A stretch of DNA of 64,000 nt. It comes from Bryum argenteum (lineage: Eukaryota; Streptophyta; Bryopsida; Bryales; Bryaceae). The DNA lies in assembly GCA_037043015.1 (NCBI GenBank), contig CM073321.1, positions 2,547,001 to 2,611,000 on the forward strand. Direction: 5' to 3'. Every line of letters starts with the position of its first letter. Position 1 is the first letter of the stretch. This document shows positions 1-11,691 of this stretch, piece by piece. A model generated the notes under the pieces. The model was not told the DNA's origin. It ran no database searches and worked only from the letters and a program-made list of their open reading frames with translations. The translations under genes and the position numbers were made by a program.

Positions 1-522
1 CAAGCGCAAGGAGAAAGAGAGTCTCAGGTGCGTTTCAAATGTTCAAATACAAGAAATTGGTGTTAGGTATTTGCATACGTATTGAATACCTATTAGACGT
101 AATTCCATAGAATACAACATACATATACTCGATACTCTTAATCGTCAGCACAATGATTTGAAAGCACGTTACTTATAATACTCAAATAATCCGGACTGAC
201 ATAATTGCATTAAGTACATAGGATTTAAAATATAAGATCTGTCGATATAATAAGTAGGTGTAGAAGGTAAAGTGACGGCGGGCCGTCATTGTCAGAGATT
301 TAGTTGGATAATAGATGCGTTCAAAAGTTAGCTTATTTAGGATTGTCAGACAAGGCCATAATGGGATGTTAGGAAATACGTGGTGGCTGATTAGGGTTTC
401 CTAGCTGCATGGGGGAACTTATATACTGGAATTGAGACTCATAATTCGACCTCTTCATTTGCTTTGAGAAGAGGTTGACTCGTTAGGTTGGACGTGTCAT
501 AAGTAGTCTCATTGCAAGCAGC
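1..522. promoter_or_regulatory. Upstream region of copy A cargo, part of a likely divergent promoter
   Basis: About 190 bases at the window start align with 53859-54050 in copy B, where the region lies between the divergent transposase (minus) and cargo (plus) genes. Conserved stretches include GCATACGTATTGAA, ATACTCGATACT and GATTTGAAAGCACGT. The two copies diverge after the last of these, and A has about 330 extra bases before the ATG at 523. Conservation between diverged copies suggests function, but no specific promoter motif is clear. Confidence 0.45.
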
Positions 523-921
523 ATGGACGAAACCGCGGGCGGTAGTGAGAGAGGAAAGGAATTAGGTCAGAAGAAGAAAAAACGGAGGGGTGGTACGAAG
601 TTCACAAATTCCAAAGCACAGAGGCGTAGTGCTTTGCGAAAGCGCGATGGGAGAAGCTGTAGCGGCGATGATCGGGAATCAGACGGGTACGATATCTTGA
701 TCGACGACGATGTGCTACTGCCATTCACGCGGACTATCAAAATGCGATCGTTCAACCTCGATAGTGTCTCAGAGAGTGGCGGGACGGACGAAGTTGAAGA
801 AGGAGAGGAGGAAGAGCTTAGAAAGCACTTCAAGACGTCTAGCGATGTTGTTTGCGAGGATGGGGATGACGATGGTGGTGTAGACTCTACATATGAAGTA
901 TTGAAGTTCTGTATGTTATAA
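523..921 (+). CDS. Exon 1 of small basic MULE cargo protein
   Basis: The ATG at 523 opens MDETAGGSERGKELGQKKKKRRGG, followed by RRSALRKRDG, then an acidic glutamate/aspartate-rich half. The KKKKRR cluster would serve as a nuclear localisation signal. The homologous exon in copy B starts at 54053 (MDKTASSSERGKEIGQKKKKRRG) and stays colinear, which supports real coding. The frame stops at 921, but the true exon probably ends at an earlier GT, with the next exon after the CTTCAG at 991-996. I recognise no enzymatic domain. It could be a DNA-binding or chromatin-associated accessory protein (inference). Confidence 0.55.
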   Translation: MDETAGGSERGKELGQKKKKRRGGTKFTNSKAQRRSALRKRDGRSCSGDDRESDGYDILIDDDVLLPFTRTIKMRSFNLDSVSESGGTDEVEEGEEEELRKHFKTSSDVVCEDGDDDGGVDSTYEVLKFCML

Positions 922-996
922 ACCTGTCGATATTTGTAAAAGTTAAACTATTTCCGATTATGTATATGGATTAACATAAACATGTGATATCTTCAG

Positions 997-1257
997 GGCC
1001 GCAGAGGATCGGAAGAGGAGGACAATTGATCAGGTGATGAAACAAGAATGTTTGAGAAGAAAAGAGTGAATGATTCGTACGGGAGAGCAGAAGCTTATTT
1101 TCGACAGGAAACACAGGATGATACAACGGATGGATTTGAGACAAGTGCTGAAGAGTTAGAGGAGGTACATGAGAAACCTTACTTTTTGGTTTATTGGAAG
1201 GACTTAGGGTTGATTAAGTATACAATCAAGGAGAGTCCATTCATCGGTTCGATGTAG
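997..1257 (+). CDS. Putative exon 2 of the basic MULE cargo gene
   Basis: A CTTCAG acceptor precedes an open stretch reading GRRGSEEEDN, one stop, then MFEKKRVNDSYGRAEAYFRQ and an acidic segment ending at 1257. Charge composition resembles exon 1. No counterpart is visible in copy B, where a satellite occupies the equivalent region. The in-frame stop near 1029 implies either decay or a different splice site. Function unknown. Confidence 0.3.
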
Positions 1258-1496
1258 TTTGGATAGTTGATATAATATAGTCTGAAGATATATATGGACT
1301 CAATACTGAGTCCCAACATCGTACTTGCGGGTCTTAGATTCGTACTTATAGGTTACGTACATGCGGATCGTAATTTTGTACTTGTAGAATATGTTACTTA
1401 TGCAATTGATATTGAAGTTCATTCCACTTTATGCGTATATTTATTATTGCGTGAAAAAATGAGTGCTTCTTTCCTTAAATATGTACCTCAGTTTTG

Positions 1497-1760
1497 AAGG
1501 GCCGGATAGGTACGGGGTGGGTAAGGTTGGGCCGAGTAGGTATTGGGTGGGTAAAGTCGGGCCAGGTATGTTGTGGCTGGGAAAATTAGGCGATGGTATG
1601 ATGTGCCCGGGTATGGTCGGGACGGGTACTTGCGGGCTCGGTAACGTGCCCGGGTAGTATCGGGCCGGATATGCGCGGGCTGGGTAAGGACTGCGAGGGT
1701 AGCATTTGCCCGGGTATGTGCGGGCCGGGGATAAAACCAGGTATGGCCAGAACCGGTGAG
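1497..1760. repeat. GC-rich degenerate short tandem repeat
   Basis: A run of variants of CGGGCCGGRTATG and GGGTAAGGTYGGGCC, repeating every 10 to 20 bases, with much higher GC than its flanks. Overlapping open frames on both strands are a by-product of the repeat. It lies inside copy A between cargo exons. Confidence 0.55.
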
Positions 1761-2227
1761 CTCGGCGTTGCCGGCACGATGGCAGTCCCCAGCGTCTGCA
1801 TCTCCCCCCGATCGCAAGCCACGGATGGCAGTCCGCTTGGATCGCAAACCGCCCCGATGGCAGTCAGCAGACCTCAGACATCGTGCACTTACTTTTGCGG
1901 TGCGCTGATTCTGGTGCGCTAAAGAGGCGTTCCCTTCGGGGTTGTCGTTTGTGTGGCTGGCCGGAATAGGGTCGATCAGCCCAACTGGCACAGACGGATA
2001 TTACGACGTTCCACATTAATGAAACCCTAACTAGAGATTCCCGAACGCCGCCGCTTTGAAGAGTGGGAAGCTTGTAGCGTTGTATCTTTAAAATAGATGA
2101 GGGATCTGCGCTGACAAAAGTAGCTTCTAGATGGCTGTTAGTGTTGAATGTAGAATGCAGGACTTTCTTGAGAAATTGCTGAATTTCGTTACACACCCAT
2201 GCTTAGCACTGTGGTTGGTTCACTTGT

Positions 2228-2590
2228 GTGATTTTTGAATTGAAGGAGAGAGTTGTTCAGATCGAAGCAAAAGGAAAAATGGGAGACCGAGTCCGCGAAC
2301 AGATGACACTACTGGGAGGGGAGGCAGAAGTCGAAATGCAAGGAGAGAAGCAAGTCGTGCTGCCAAGAGAAGAACACGTCATGAAGGATCTGGAGAATGT
2401 GAGTTCTCAATCATCAGAATCGAGTTTGTTCTCTTTCATTTACAGGACACAACCATATTGGGGCGAAGCGATCAAGAATCGGGCCGGGTTGGAAATCTAC
2501 GACTCCAAGAACTTGAAGGTATGGAATACAGTAAACCCTACACCTAAAGTGAATTGCTTGCATCATCCCTCTTCTCGTAGGTTATGCTGA
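2228..2590 (+). other. Possible coding remnant in copy A
   Basis: An open stretch reads FELKERVVQIEAKGKMGDRVREQM, rich in glutamate, lysine and glutamine, and ends in VMKDLENV just before a GTGAGT donor-like site at about 2400. TTTACAG at about 2440 could be the acceptor. I recognise no family. It may be an exon of the basic cargo gene or unrelated captured sequence. Confidence 0.2.
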
Positions 2591-3577
2591 TTATCGCTTA
2601 TCGTGGTGTCGCCGAGAAAGCTGTGACTAAGCGCGCTCCAGGGCTGGTCGTTACTTTTGAGCTTAGCTTGTAAGTATCAAGATCAGTTGAAATGTTGGTA
2701 CTAGGCTCCAAGAAAGCATTGATGAGGACATCAACCTTTGAAGTGGGGGTGAATCACCACACTTGTGTATTCTTGGCCTAAGTTTTGTCTAGCATTTGGT
2801 GCAAATGACACATGTTGTAATACTTGGTTGACAATAAAGTTGCTGGCAAGTTCCTTGATTGCATGTTGGAAGTGAGATGAGTCTTAATCTCATTTTGGAT
2901 TGCTAGGTTGGTTAGAAGAGGTTGAAAGATACGCGAAGCCAATACTTGGAATGCTGCAAAACAGGGACCTTGGCTTAGGAGTTGTGAGTGGGTGAACCCC
3001 CACGACTCTTAAGGTTAGGACTTGCTCGGGCGGGAGCAAGGTAGTGGCACGGGCTCATAAAAGTGCCCTTTGCGGGTTGACCATCGTCAACGCATGGCTT
3101 GATCACCCATGTCTCGGTAGAGTGAAGCAAAGGCTAGGTCGGGCGGGACTTAGCATTACCCCTAGGCGAGCAAAGTTCACCACTTAAGAGCCTAAGTGTT
3201 TGAAAAGAGGGCTTGGTGTTGCGACCAAGAAAGTGTTGGTTAGCATTGAATTCAATCCTAAGTCATGTGAGTATGATGGGCTAGTTGAGCCTAACTTGGG
3301 GCCATTGGGGGCCTTCCAAGTGAGTCTCAAAGTGGATAGGTCTAGTTTATGTGGGTCCTTCCAAGGAAAGTCCTTGGGTGGAAAGGACCTTAGACCTATC
3401 GGGTGCCACCTTTGAGACTTAGCCATTTTCCAAGTAAAAAGGATGCTTGGAGCATTGGGAGGCTAGCTACCCTGGAACGCAATGCAAGTGCCAAGGAGGC
3501 GGCTACCTCAGGAACTTGGTACTGCCGACAAGAGAGATTATCGATGAGGGCATCGACGCTGTTTGAGTGGGGGTGAG
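2591..3577 (+). mobile_element. LTR-retrotransposon-derived internal sequence with two polypurine-like tracts
   Basis: No sustained coding. Two similar segments, near 2722-2764 and 3537-3577, share GATGAGGRCATCRACGC-like sequence followed by AGTGGGGGTGA, which looks like a polypurine tract. The second lies directly against the TGTCAC start of the LTR at 3578, as expected at the 3' end of a retrotransposon. The first may mark an older nested copy. Confidence 0.45.
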
Positions 3578-5142
3578 TGTCACATCCCTTTCCAAAGGAT
3601 GCCCGAACACCGTGGTGAGCCAAGAGGACCCCGGGAGTGACGTTCCGGGCTTGGCAAGAGACAAGGTGAAGTGACCAAGGGGAGTCCCGAGCAAACAGCA
3701 CGCAATGGCGTCATGCTTGGGACAAACTGGGTGGTGTGCTTTTCATGGTTGGTAACCTTGTTCAAGCACGCACCCATAGGTCCAAAGAACGCGCGATTTG
3801 GAGTTGTGAGTCATGAGATATGGCTCTCCAAAGTTGAAGCGCGTTCCGGGGCACTCCGGGACTTGGAGTGTTGCCTTTCGGGACTCAAAATGTCGTCCTT
3901 CTTGGATGGCGGCATGTTGCATGTCTTTGGAAAGCTCTAGACAAGACCTTTCCAAAATGCTAAGGCTCGTGAGGAGAAAAGCAATGCTTTGGGAGATATG
4001 GCTCTCCAAAGCATCGGGACTTCGGGACTCCGGGACTGCTGCCTCCAGGGACTCCCGAATGTTCAGAGGAGCATAGCTCCCACATGGAAGCTTTGATTGG
4101 GACAAGTGAGGAGTCCATCGACATCTACTCAAAGAGTAGATGTCGAAAATGGGCTTGCACGTCCCATTTGGATAACTGAGCTACAAGTTAGCCCGAGAAG
4201 AAGATACGGCCCGTTTTTGAGACTAAGGCAAAAACGGGTGGTCTTCCAAAACAAAAGTGTGTCACGGAAGGCCCCTCAACACAAGAGGGGGGGGGCCTAT
4301 CGAAGACTCCAGAGAGTACTATGAGGAGGGGTGGTCTCCCTCCTCACTTCCACATGGTGCCATGAGGAGCCACAATGGCTCCAAGGGGTGAGGCTTGGGA
4401 TGGGGCCTCACTCCCGCACCTTGTGGAAAATGGAGAGTGCTTTGGAGCATCTCTAAACATGGGGTTGGGAAGTGTCCCTCTCCAAGTTAGTCCCCGTGAT
4501 AAGTAGTGCCGGTTCTCGGGAGTAACCGGGAATGGCTCAAAAAGGTGAGGCATGGAAATGAAGCCTCACTCCCACACCTTGGGCATTGTGGGATGCTCTT
4601 GAGCATCCCGCAACATTGGGTTGGAAAGAGTCCCGCTCCAAACTAGTCCCCAGGAAAAGTGGAAAACTAGTGCCGGATTCTGGGAGGATTTCCGGCAATG
4701 TCCCAAATGAAGTGAGAGACAAGAGGGGAAGGGGGACTAGTGGGAAGTTGGACAATGGATAAGGGCGGTTAGCTCCGGGGGTGATTAGTAGCACCCTTGG
4801 GAGCTTGGACATTTGTTGAAGGCCGCCCCGTGCCACCAAGTGGCATGCCCATGTGTTGGTGGGAGTTCCGGGTTGGCATGCCCATGTGTTGGTGGGAGTT
4901 CCGGGTTGGCATGCCCATGTGTTGGTGGGATTTCCGGGTAATGAGTATCTGGTAATGAGTTATGGAGTCAAGGTGGGTTGGACACCTTGACTTAGAATGG
5001 TGCTAACATTCTGTGTGTGGGCACATGCAAGTGTTAGCAAAGTCGTGGCCGGTTGCTACCAACTAAGTGTGCCGGGATTCCGCTACCAAGTAACACTCAC
5101 TAAGAAAAAAAAAATTGAGTTGGAGTAATTAGGGTCGCGACA
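3578..5142 (+). mobile_element. Long terminal repeat (about 1.57 kb)
   Basis: Starts TGTCACATCC right after a polypurine tract and ends GGGTCGCGACA, giving matching TGTCRC...GYGACA ends. Internal motifs such as GGGACTCCCGAAT, TTCAGAGG and a GTAGATGTCGA stretch recur in the solo LTR of copy B (51757-53047), so both belong to one LTR family. Several short tandem duplications occur, including a GGCATGCCCATGTGTTGGTG unit near 4840-4925. No 5' LTR is identifiable, so this is a truncated 3' end. Confidence 0.6.
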
Positions 5143-6510
5143 GGCATGCTCAGATCTTCGAGGGCCGATGAAGCCTAGGCTGAGGCATGCTGAGATGAAG
5201 CTCGGTGGTGAGCTCGCCTCTGTGTCGCTCCCTTGCGGTGCGTTCGCGAGCAGCAGCTGAAAATGGCCGCAGGCTTTCGTCCACGAATGTCTGGGAGGTG
5301 TCGGAAGATTTTGCTTTTTTTTTTCGCTTTTGTTGCAAAATTTTGGAATTTGGTGGTCTCTGTTGTTTGGATTTTGGCTTGTCTGTGGGGATTCGTGGGC
5401 TGCTGGCGTAGCCAAGGCTCGGTACAGTCCTTCCTCGTGCTCGCCGATGAAGCCTGCGGGGGCCGATGAAGCCGAGGCTGAGGCATGCTGAGATGAAGCT
5501 CGGTGAAGAGCTCGCCCTTGTGTCAGTCTCTTGCGATGCGTTCACGAGCAGCAGCTGAAAATGGCTACAGGCTTTCGTCCACGAATGACTGGGAGGTGTC
5601 CGAAGATTTTGTTTTTTTTTTTTTTTCGCATTTGTTGCAAAATGATTGAATTTGGTGGTCCCCGTTGTTTGGATTTTGGCTTGTCTGTGGGGATTCGTGG
5701 GCTGCTGGCATAGCCAAGGCTCGGAACAGTCCTTCCTCGTGCTCGCCGATGAAGCCTGCGGGGGCCGATGAAGCCGAGGCTGAGGCATGCTCAGATCTTC
5801 GGGGACCGATGAAGCCTAGGTTGAGGCATGCTAAGATGAAGCTTGGTGGTGAGCTCGCCCCTGTGTCGCTCCCTTGCGGTGCATTCGCGAGCAGCAGCTG
5901 AAAATGGCCGTAGGCTTTCGTCCACGAATGTCTGGGAGGTGTGCGAAGATTTTGTTTTTTTTGCATTTGTTGCAAAATGTTTGAATTTGGTGGTCCCCGT
6001 TGTTTGGATTTTTGTTTGTCTGTGGGGATTTGTGGGCTGCTGGCGTAGCCAAGGCTCGGAACAGTCCTTCCTCGTGCTCGCCGATGAAGCCTGCGGGGGC
6101 CGATGAAGCCGAGGCTGAGGCATGCTGAGATCTTCGGGGCCGATGAAGCCGAGACTGAGGCATGCTGAGATCTTCGGGGCCGATGAAGCCGAGGCTAAGG
6201 CATGTTGAGATGAAGCTCAGTGGTGAGCTCGCCCCTGTGTTGGTCCCTTGCAGTGCGTTCGCGAGCAGCAGTTGAAAATGGCCAGAGGCTTTCGTCCACG
6301 AATGTCTGGGAGGTGTCGGAAGATTTTGCTTTTCTTTTACGCATTTGTTGCAAAATGATTGAATTTGGTGGTCTTGGTTGTTTGGATTTTGGCTTGTTTC
6401 TGGGGATTTGTGGGTAGTGCAAGCAGAAGCTGGGATAGCCCTATGACTTCCGTCCACGAATACTTGGGAGGAGTTGGACGGTTTTTTTTCCATTTTGAAC
6501 TCACTCTTTG
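5143..6510. repeat. Satellite of about 310-330 bp units, about four copies
   Basis: Units begin around 5150, 5460, 5770 and 6170. Each contains GGCCGATGAAGCC, TGAGATGAAGCTCGGTG, GCAGCAGCTGAAAATGGCC, TTTCGTCCACGAATG, a poly-T run and TTTGGTGGTC. Extra short duplications of the GGCATGCTGAGATCTTCGG piece occur near 6110-6200. Long open frames on both strands are side effects of the repeat. It sits in the intron-like gap before the next cargo exon. Copy B has a different satellite in the matching place. Confidence 0.75.
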
Positions 6511-6983
6511 AACTGGTGGTCATCGTAATTTGAAAGATGAAAGCTGATGTGTGTGGGGATTACGTGACGTTTACTCGTGGAACCACGCTTGCTTTTGTTT
6601 GTTTGATGATGTCGCCTTTAGTTTCGTGCTGCTCACAGGGTAGAATGCGGGGGAGGAACCTCCCCTGGCTTGTAAGGAACCTTGGTCTCCAAGCCGGTGA
6701 TTCGAATGTTAGCTCTTGTGTTGGGCTACCTGGGTCGCTTTTGATAGAGAGGGTGATGTTGTATTGGTTATCATTTTCTTGCTTGTATTTTGATGTATTT
6801 TGCGTGGGAATTGAAGCAAGTGTGAATGAATTTGTTAAATAATAATTTTATAGCAATGGGTGATCCTACTTTGCTAAATGGGAAGCTTAGTGGCATTTTT
6901 TTATAGAGATAGTTTCTAAATTCTGTATAGGTGTGCATGTTTGTTGATATTTAACCTACCATTGGTTTCATGTGATTTTGCAG

Positions 6984-7303
6984 GATCCTTCAAAGCGAAA
7001 ACAAAATTACCGCGAAGAGGAATCTGATGGTGATAGCGACCTGTTCACACTTAGAGACCATGTGTTGGCTGTAGTGGAGTCCCGTCGATTAAACATACCA
7101 TTGTCTGCGGCTCCGGAAACTCCGCCTTGTGTCTCACATGTCCGTCACACTTCCCGTGATGACGTTGATCGGGTTGCACGAGCGGTTAAACATTCGAATC
7201 AAAAAGAATGAGGCCAAATCTAGACGTATCGAAGAGAAAGCATTAGCTAGACTTGCACCCAGACGTTCACTGCGACTTGCCAAAAAGTTGCAATCATCAT
7301 AAT
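6984..7303 (+). CDS. Terminal exon of basic MULE cargo gene
   Basis: A TTTTGCAG acceptor precedes DPSKRKQNYREEESDGDSD. The first frame stops at 7211, while a neighbouring frame continues through RIEEKALARLAPRRSLRLAKK and stops at 7303. The RRSLRLAKK ending is a common C-terminus in nuclear proteins. The frame change implies a small indel or a missed splice. This would end the cargo gene begun at 523 and leave the methyltransferase-like gene as a separate downstream unit. Confidence 0.4.
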
Positions 7304-7437
7304 TGTATCGGGATATGATATTACGAGTTTATTATACACTTTAAAAGCCATTGTTTTTTATTAATTTTATGGCATTGTTAATTTGACATATTCGTATTTA
7401 TTCTGTGGTGTGTTGTATTTGGTTTCTAGAATGCCAG

Positions 7438-10400
7438 ATGAACTTAGCTCAAGTCCGTATTGATGAGGATGACGAAACCACCCGACAACTTCTTGCTTCT
7501 CCACCAACTCGTTCGACTGATGGAGATGAACAATTATGTGATAGTGTCGCAAATGCTGAAAACATTTGCATCGGAGTCCCGAAAGAAAGTCCTTCTGAAA
7601 CTCAGCGTCATCCTGAAGCCGTGCACGATCATGATCGACTTGACGCTCATTTAGAGGATGAAGTCACTCCTTTGCCTGGGAGTGTCAATGTTGGAAACGT
7701 CCATATGCCAACTCATCTTCAAGACAAGAACCCTGACTGGAGTGCGAATGAGATGCGAATGTTCCACAAGAGTGATTCGATTGCAATCATCAACAAGTTA
7801 CGCTACAAACCTGTTAAGAAGTCTCGTATGTTAATTCGACTTTGTCGTCTCGTCTGTTATCCGAAGGTTCGCCCGATATCAGAACAAGACGTTAGGAAAC
7901 TGGAGAATGAGTTCAACAAAGGATACCGTGAAGGCGATCGGGTGATGTACGTGTCTCCCTTTGAAAGAAAAGGCCGAGAGAAATTGGTTAATGCCGAAGA
8001 TGCTGTGTGGACGAATCCTCTCTGGAAATCAGCTAATGAAGAATTTGAGAGGACGCTGCAGTCTGATCCGGACCTACAACACCTCAGTGACAAGTATTTT
8101 TACGTTTACGAAGGTAATTACCGTGTTACGGCGTGGGTGCGTCAAATAGAAAGGTACCATAAGATGGAACCTTCGTTGACATCTCCGTAGACTGTATCGT
8201 TCTTGATGCACGAGGGGAGAGCAACCTCCTGCTCGACGCTATGAACGACATAAATTGGTGAGTATTTGTTCGGTTATTTCAATTCGTTCTATTTCTATTT
8301 TGATTAAGTTCAATGTTTCTCATGTCTGTTCCCGCTCTGCAGGTCTACTGAACATGACCATATCGAAGACGGTTTGTGTGCCAAATTGCAGCGAATGAGG
8401 CAATTCGGAAAATTGAAACTGGAGGATTTCAAGGACCTGATATCTCCAGAGGATTACAGAATATGCAAGAACGCTAAGGCAAAAAAAGATACTTGGTATC
8501 CTGTAACAATTGACGTTTTCGTAAAGTTCTTATATGCGGTAAGTTAGGTGGAATGTCTTTCAAATGTGAATTTCTGTATTTGGTTCTTTACACCTTACTA
8601 ATTCTTTTTGTATCTAACACAGAGGAGATTAGCAAAGGCATCTGATGACGCTGAAACGAATTACTACGCCACCGTCCCGAAGGAGAAACAAACAGGACCT
8701 GGAGTATGGAGTGCCATGGATAATGCGATCAAAGTTGAAATTAAGGCTATACGCGGCAAAAACTTCGACAAGATGGTCGTTGTTGCAAACAACAAACTCG
8801 GGAAAGTATTTGCGAATGAGGTAAAGAAAACACCCTTTTCATGTTTTATATGACTTATAATCATGTTTTATAACCTGATTATTACTAATGATTTTCCTGT
8901 GCAGATTTATTCTCATTACAGCAAGAACTTGAAACCCGATATGACAATTGATCGCTTACAAATGGTAGCTTCTACCAATGTTCACTTCGATTTTAAGAGA
9001 AAGTGGCTCCAATGGTGGAACTCATCAGATGAAGTTCGACGTTCTTTTCGCTTCTCAGAAGAGCGTCCAATGAAAGATAGAAATTTAATTGCATTCCTAC
9101 ATCGCGCTTCTCTTTGGGCACAAGTAACTTAATGTTTCGTTACGTGTTTTCAAAGTTAGAGTTCATATTGTATTTTGATGTTTAACATGTTTTCTTTTTT
9201 CACAGCTTCAGCAATCACTTCAAAGTGAATTGCAGAATCTGATCGACAACGAAAACCTCAACATTGAGTGGTCTAGTGTTGTCCTAAAGCCAACAGCGTA
9301 TGTGGAGAAATAGAGGTTGCTCTTATGGGAGAAGGCATTCAACAACTATCTTGGTCCTAATGCAAGCCCAAAGTTCAGCAAAGGCTCAAATATTCAAAAG
9401 CTAACCGGGGGCAAAGTTACAATTAAGCGGCCTTTATTCCGGTAAGTTTATAGTTTGTACTCAGTAATAATTAAAATCAATACAACTTCTTCAATTTTCA
9501 CAATCTAATTTGTTTACTTTTTTGTAGTTACTTAAAGCAAGAGCTCGTTGCGAAGGGAGCATTAGCTTCGTTTTCCATTCCAATGGAGTTCGAGGACGTT
9601 TCAGTCACGAATGATCCCCAAAGCTTTTTCTCCTTAGCCCAGCAAGAGCGGTTTACCAACTCCTAATTGACGACCGGTGGATGGTTTTTTGAGTGTGACG
9701 ACAACAATGTGCACAAGGAGGAAAAGCATCTTCTTTGACATCTCGCTTCAAACCCAGCTGACTCTGCATCGATGGAAATTGACGACGATGACAATGACGA
9801 CCTATCTATTTTACCAATTGCATCTGATCCAATCTCTTCTCCTTCTTCACCAGGTGCAGTGCCCAAGTCTCGTGCAAACAGGAAGCAACACAACGTTGTT
9901 GCGGAGCCTGTTGTTGAACTTGACGAGGATTCCGAAGATATTGCTCCTCCTCGTGAAGACATTGCAGGGCCAGAAGATGCTGATTTGACTCAGGCGTCAG
10001 AGGGAGCGACAAACAATGCAATTCGGCGCGGGGCAAGACTGACTCAACTTTCTACAGGTGGACTTACGAATGTTGGGTCTCCTCCTCAATTACTCACTGT
10101 TGACCACAACTCCCAACAGTCTCCGCATCGCCTCAGCCAGCCGGTATTTGCCAAACGCCCTCTTCCAAAACCCAATCACATTGGTAGCAGCTCGTCGTCA
10201 AAAATTACACTCACTCCGCCAATGTATCTCGAGAAGGGGAACATTGGAGATTTGGTTCATCTGTTGTCGAAGACTGCAAAATGGGATTCGCAAATCCTCG
10301 ATATCGTGGAGCACATCAAGAAGGTATTATTTCATACATTTGTCATTCATAATCTCCCTTATTACGTTCTGTACTTCTAAATCTATTAGCCACTATCTAA

Positions 10401-11691
10401 TTATTGACTTGTATCTCAGATTGGAAAAGACCGTAAGTACCCGTGTTCAGCGATGGAGTATGAACCCAAGCATCCAGGGATTGATGTTATTTTTGCAGTT
10501 GCTCCCGAGAACTTGCCTGTACCGGGTGTGTCTCCAACAGAAATTTCATCCTGGAACTGGCGTGACAAAACCTACTTTGAGATCCTCTTCGTGTTAGCCG
10601 CGTATCATTTGACAGTCGTTTGAGCCATTCTTCTGATGCATCCAAAATGTTGTAGAATCGAGCGTTCTCTCGATTCCGAGTCCCATACATATAGTTTTCG
10701 TCTTGTTCGAGACTGGTGGGGATATAATCCCCTTCTTATGGCCTCTACCGTACCTTAACCAAAAGAGGTACGAAGCAGATTCTAGTTTCCAATTTCTCAG
10801 TTTCTGATTATTGCCTTCTATGCATCTATATTAATGTAATCTATAGTTGTGTTTTGCTTCCATATTAAAGTGTATGTTCGCAAAGAGTATGTTTGGAAGT
10901 TCGAAACTCGGCAAGTCGCACACGCATATGCGGGTGTGTCAATCGTACCTGATGAGGAAGACCACCTCTGTAACTTTGCAGAGAAAGAAACCTTGCGTTA
11001 TCGTCCGAACGGTACGCCGTGGCGAGGCTTACGAGAGAAGGACCCCTCCTTCATACAATGTTTCGTCGATTGTCTCACGGACGAGGGGGTATAATCTTCG
11101 ACCGGAGCGCAAGTACAGCTAATGTTTTTGTAGACTCTACATTACAATTTGTTTATACATTTCGCATTTTTAACGTGGACCTCTGATTTTTTAGGTGCAT
11201 CTGTGATTGCTTGCGCGCGCTCCAATCGACACCTCATCACTATGGAACCTGACGAAGAGATCTTTGATGGTGTACTAGCAAATTACAACAATGGTCCTCT
11301 CGGTGATGAAGAAAGTGGAGAATCTCCCCTCCCCCGCAGATTATGACTCTGATGAACCGGTCATGAAGAAGCCACGAAAGTTCATTGGTGCGTAATACCA
11401 TCTTCTATTCTCTTTCTCGATTTTATATTACGCACTTACAAATCGGTAGTATTGACTTTCTTTGTACTTTTAGGATCGCAGGTCTGAAAGAGCAATTGAC
11501 TCGCAACGCTCATCTCTACAAGAGCCCTACCATTGTACGTTGAGCGTCTTGCTCAAGAGTTTGTTCAAGCTCCATCTCCCATTTTGTATGACACTCCACG
11601 TCGACGTTATAGCAATAGTGTGCTTAAGTTTATAGACTTTGAGGCTGATGAGTGTGATCAGCACTTTAACGGTACTACACCTTCAGCCTAG
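7438..11691 (+). pseudogene. ParB-like/methyltransferase-like MULE cargo gene, copy A (decayed)
   Basis: Multi-exon gene in about nine exons with clean GT..AG borders: 7438-8257, 8343-8538, 8623-8820, 8905-9123, 9206-9441, 9528-10323, 10420-10720, 10850-11100, 11195-11390 and a last exon to 11691. Early exons hold a ParB-like layout: YPKVRPISEQDVRKLE, GYREGDRVMYVSPFE, then DKYFYVYEGNYRVTAW with the EGNYR signature. Later exons are acidic and serine/proline-rich, then carry GIDVIFAVAPENLPVP (position of methyltransferase motif IV) and GASVIACARSNRHLITMEPD (motif I type). The motif order IV then I fits beta-class DNA amino-methyltransferases. Breaks: a frameshift near 8170, TAG in the exon at 9206, TGA near 10621, a frameshift near 11080. 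Domain calls are by eye. Confidence 0.6.

Noticed and set aside
1488-1991. 167 aa minus-strand frame rich in proline and tyrosine
   Set aside because: Translation of a GC-rich degenerate repeat; no homologous feature in copies B or C.
3396-4839. Multiple 70-130 aa frames in the copy A LTR region
   Set aside because: The region is an LTR by its ends and by similarity to the solo LTR in copy B; the frames overlap on both strands and lack domains.
5150-6523. Several 100-230 aa open frames on both strands
   Set aside because: They repeat with the 310-330 bp satellite and encode no recognisable domain; repeat by-products.
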